Assembly (NCBI RefSeq): GCF_001280845.1
Contig: NZ_LGHP01000001.1
Location: 4,745,383 to 4,809,382, forward strand
Direction of reading: 5' to 3'
DNA length: 64,000 nucleotides
Source of the DNA: Bacillus sp. FJAT-28004
GTDB taxonomy: Bacteria; Bacillota; Bacilli; Paenibacillales; Paenibacillaceae
A model generated the notes under the pieces. It made no database searches. It was not told the origin of the DNA and saw nothing but the letters and a program-made list of their open reading frames with translations. Of this stretch, positions 61,304-64,000 are shown piece after piece (position 1 is the stretch's first letter; each line of letters starts with the position of its first letter). The position numbers and the translations under genes are program-made.

Positions 61304-62179
61304 ATGATGGGCAAATGGAAAATAGCATTGGTTTGGCACAGAGCCGTTTTGCTATTGTTAATGCTTTGCTGCATGACGTTGATCATATCTGCATCGAATC
61401 CAAATACACCCGAAGGTTTTATCATTATCGCGCATCGCGGAGCTTCCGGTTCTGCTCCAGAGAATACGATGGCCGCCTTCGGGCAGGCGGAGCATCTCGG
61501 ATCTGACTTTATCGAATTTGATGTGCAGATGAGCAAAGATGGTGAACTTGTCGTCATCCATGACGATACGGTGGATAGAACGACGGAATATAGAGGTTCT
61601 GTGGACGACTACACATTAAGAGAGCTTGAAAGCATGAATGCAGGGGACTATGAAAAAAAAGACCAAGCTGATGAAACGATTGTTTCTCTCGAAGAAGTGA
61701 TGCACCGTTTTGCAGGAAAGATAGGCATGCTCATCGAGATTAAGGAATCAACACTTTATCCAGGCATCGAAGAGAAGGTAGCCGAGGTTGTACGTCGCTA
61801 CGAGCTTTTGTTCAATGTTAATAGTTTGGAAGAAAATCGACATTTAGAAGCGGTTGAAAAAGTGAAAAATAGCTTTGGCATCATTATACAGTCGTATGAC
61901 TTTCAATCTACTCGCCTTATTCACTCATTGCTGCCGAACATCCCAATTGCTGCGCTTATTCAGGAGGATCAGCACCCTTTATCAGAGAAGACGCTGGATG
62001 AACTCGTTTCTTTCACAGCTTACATCCATTATAATCATGAATTGCTTGATGAGAAGATCGTTCAGCAAATTCATAATCGTAACCGGAAAGTGATGGCATG
62101 GACAATACGAACTGAGCAAGATATGAAACGGATGAAAAGGCTAGGAGTAGATGGGGTCATTACGGATTTTCCGGGGTAA
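61304..62179 (+). CDS. Membrane-anchored glycerophosphodiester phosphodiesterase
   Basis: 291 residues. An N-terminal hydrophobic segment (about 10-30) acts as signal or anchor. The GDPD barrel follows, with IAHRGASGSAPENTMAAF holding catalytic His and Arg, DVQMSKDGELVVIHDDTVDRTT with the metal Asp/His, and LIEIKES. It hydrolyses glycerophosphodiesters to glycerol-3-phosphate outside the membrane, a phosphate and glycerol source. The starts at 61304 and 61307 both follow GAGGAG. Confidence 0.9.
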   Translation: MMGKWKIALVWHRAVLLLLMLCCMTLIISASNPNTPEGFIIIAHRGASGSAPENTMAAFGQAEHLGSDFIEFDVQMSKDGELVVIHDDTVDRTTEYRGSVDDYTLRELESMNAGDYEKKDQADETIVSLEEVMHRFAGKIGMLIEIKESTLYPGIEEKVAEVVRRYELLFNVNSLEENRHLEAVEKVKNSFGIIIQSYDFQSTRLIHSLLPNIPIAALIQEDQHPLSEKTLDELVSFTAYIHYNHELLDEKIVQQIHNRNRKVMAWTIRTEQDMKRMKRLGVDGVITDFPG

Positions 62180-62227
62180 GGAATGTCGTATATAGCAAAG
62201 CGGTAGATAGGATTCAAACGCCTGAAA

Positions 62228-63046
62228 ATGGCTTTTACTGTCGATGTGGAGGATTGGTTTTGCAGTCCGAACCTATCTCTCTATGAGTGGACTGATTACG
62301 AATTAAGGCTTGAGTAGCCCATTCATCAAATACTGGACCTTCTAGACGAATATGATTCGACGGGGACATTTTTTGTCCTTGGCTGGATCGCAGAGAAAAG
62401 GCCTGATTTGGTAAAAGAAATATATCGAAGAGGACATGAAATTGCCTCACACGGTTATTCCCATCGGCTGGTTTATCATCAAACAGCGCTGCAGTTCAAA
62501 CAGGATATCAGGTTGTCAAAAGACATTTTAGAAGATTTAATCGGTTCAAGTGTGAATGGGTATCGGGCCCCCTGTTTTTCGATGACAGATTGGGGACTTG
62601 ATATTCTAATAGAAGAAGGATTCTCTTACGATTCAAGCATTAGTCCGAATACACCGAATAACTTATATTCCAAATTTAATTTGTCCACAAAGGCCTCTCA
62701 CTCTTTTAAAATAAAAGATAATCTTTGGGAGGTGCCACTGCCTGTGTATCGCTTAGGCGGGCTTAATATTCCTTGGGGCGGCGGGGGATATTTTCGAATG
62801 TATCCTTATCGTTTTTTTTATAGCGGGGCAAGAAAAATTATAGGAGATAGAGATTATTTCGTATATTACATCCATCCATATGATCTAGACCACGATCAAC
62901 CGCAAATCTTTAACACTTCTTGGTCGAATGGCATTAGAAGATACTATGGATTAGGGGATACTTACGCAAAAATCAAAAAATTATTGTCGGATTTCAACTG
63001 TATGTCCATAAGCGAATATGATCCTCAAATCGGGGGGATACATTAG
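62228..63046 (+). pseudogene. Polysaccharide deacetylase gene interrupted by an in-frame TAG
   Basis: From ATG 62228 the frame reads MAFTVDVEDWFCSPNLSLYE, then meets TAG at codon 30 (62315-62317), and continues in the same frame to 63046. IHQILDLLDEY, GTFFVLGWIAEKRP, RGHEIASHGYSH with metal histidines, GYRAPCFS and the C-terminal YYIHPYDLD all fit a DUF3473-type deacetylase of exopolysaccharide clusters. Only one codon is wrong and no frameshift is seen, so this is a recent mutation, a sequence error or a suppressed stop. The upstream ribosome binding site is weak. Confidence 0.8.
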
Positions 63047-63047
63047 C

Positions 63048-63887
63048 GTGACCATAAAATCGGAAATTATTTCTAACAGACGTTTATTAGATGGTGTCGC
63101 TTATTTATTTTGCAAAGAAATGGGGATTAGCAGGGTAAATATACAGAAACCATCAGCAGAAGAAATGAATGAGCTCCTTGTGAATGGCATTGTATCCAGA
63201 GAACACAAGCTTGTGGATAAACCATTTGGTTATGCTTGTTACGAATATTACAGGCAGGTTTATAATCCCGATTCATTTGATACCCTTCTTATCAAAGAGG
63301 GCAAAAATCGCAAGAAAATGCTGGACTTGTGCTGCGGGGGAGGGGCAACGATATTCTCGCTTCTTCAGAACAAGCCGGAAATGATATATGGACTCGATTC
63401 AGACGAGAATCAGATCGCGCTGCTAGATGCAATGCTCCACAGAAGCGATGCTTCCGACAAGGTGATCACAAGGATAGCAGATGTGCATCATATTCCGCTT
63501 GCGAACCATTCTGTTGATTTTGTCGTTTGTAGAGTAGCGTTGCAATATCTTAATGTGGAGCAGGTGCTTAAGGAAATTTATCGTGTACTCTCCCCGCAAG
63601 GGAGAGTGTTTTTGCTCGTTCATGGCTCGGGATACATATTGGATTATTTATTTTCACGAAGAGCTATTTTCAAAAAACAAAATTTCAAATTTGCGATAAA
63701 TAAGCTTTTTCATTCAAGAAGCACAGCTAAGGAGTTTAGCAGCTCACAAGCAAACTTTTTAACCGCAAAGGATTTGAATGCGAAGCTGGCTGCTGCAGGT
63801 TTTCAAGATATGAAGATTCACACCTATAAAGAATGGATGAAGATAGGGGTATTTCCTGTTTATTTTGCTGTAACGGCGGAGAGCTGA
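63048..63887 (+). CDS. Class I SAM-dependent methyltransferase
   Basis: 279 residues from GTG 63048, one base after the deacetylase stop, with a GGGGGG run about 10 nt upstream. The SAM-binding motif is MLDLCCGGGATIFSLL (about residue 93); YGLDSDENQ, VDFVVCRVALQYL and RVLSPQGRVFLLVHGSG are the later motifs of the Methyltransf_11 type. The first 90 residues form a separate helical region. It adjoins the broken deacetylase gene, suggesting a polysaccharide or glycolipid substrate. Target unknown. Confidence 0.82.
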   Translation: MTIKSEIISNRRLLDGVAYLFCKEMGISRVNIQKPSAEEMNELLVNGIVSREHKLVDKPFGYACYEYYRQVYNPDSFDTLLIKEGKNRKKMLDLCCGGGATIFSLLQNKPEMIYGLDSDENQIALLDAMLHRSDASDKVITRIADVHHIPLANHSVDFVVCRVALQYLNVEQVLKEIYRVLSPQGRVFLLVHGSGYILDYLFSRRAIFKKQNFKFAINKLFHSRSTAKEFSSSQANFLTAKDLNAKLAAAGFQDMKIHTYKEWMKIGVFPVYFAVTAES

Positions 63888-63906
63888 ATGCAGTCTGCTC
63901 AAAAAC

Positions 63907-63940
63907 AATAGTAACCCAAGTCGAGTAGACTTGGGTTGTT
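63907..63940 (+). terminator. Terminator-like hairpin after the methyltransferase gene
   Basis: AACCCAAGTC pairs with GACTTGGGTT around a 5-nt loop; a T-rich but interrupted run follows. The last 60 bases of the window show nothing. Confidence 0.7.
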
Positions 63941-64000
63941 ATTGCTTATATATGTACTTTGTTTACTAATCGCGCGCCAAAGTTCATATTAAATTTTACG

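Overview
The window looks like chromosomal DNA of an endospore-forming Firmicute, most probably Paenibacillus or a close relative. The evidence is protein similarity recognised by eye, a moderate G+C content, strong AGGAGG-type ribosome binding sites, frequent TTG/GTG starts, a YaaH/SleL-type spore hydrolase, LplABC-like sugar uptake genes beside a membrane-bound AraC regulator, and a Bacillus-type pur operon. No tRNA, rRNA, CRISPR array, phage or intact insertion sequence was seen.

Layout. 0-6.9 kb: a polysaccharide-uptake locus with a solute-binding protein cut by the window edge, two permeases, a membrane AraC-type regulator and a GH88 unsaturated glucuronyl/rhamnogalacturonyl hydrolase. 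6.9-14.6 kb: proline dehydrogenase, a coupled pair of envelope proteins, a copper-amine-oxidase-N/PKD surface protein, a MsrA-MsrB fusion, a nitroreductase and a LysM-GH18 spore hydrolase. 14.6-29.6 kb: the complete IMP operon purEKBC-SQLFMNHD, preceded by paired PurR boxes, a sigma-A promoter and a guanine riboswitch. It is interrupted between purC and purS by 757 bp of tandem repeats and nested palindromes.

29.6-43.9 kb: envelope and housekeeping genes. These are a deacetylase lipoprotein, an FG-GAP-like lipoprotein, an OmpR-type two-component pair, a 39-codon membrane peptide gene on the opposite strand, an alpha/beta hydrolase, a YerB-like lipoprotein, a DUF47-Pit phosphate pair behind Pho-box-like repeats, a candidate small RNA, a cluster of DnaA-box-like sites, YerC, a CbiX chelatase, DgkB and RlmCD. 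The order purD...yerB...yerC...dgkB-rlmCD recalls B. subtilis.

43.8-48.7 kb: an AT-rich accessory module on the minus strand, with an Agr/LytTR-type regulator, a GHKL kinase and a secreted serine hydrolase, possibly led by a 27-codon peptide. 48.7-64 kb: mostly single genes (TatD, a Fra/DUF1801 protein, AlkD-like, PhyH with a divergent AraC regulator, two GNATs, a YgjP-like metallopeptidase, a DEAD-box helicase, HrtAB-like ABC genes, GDPD) mixed with decayed fragments. These are a histidine-kinase remnant, the 3' tail of a second metallopeptidase gene, and a deacetylase gene broken by one in-frame TAG.

The least explained parts are the structured block inside the pur operon, the DnaA-box-like cluster with the neighbouring candidate small RNA, and the 44-48 kb signalling/hydrolase module.
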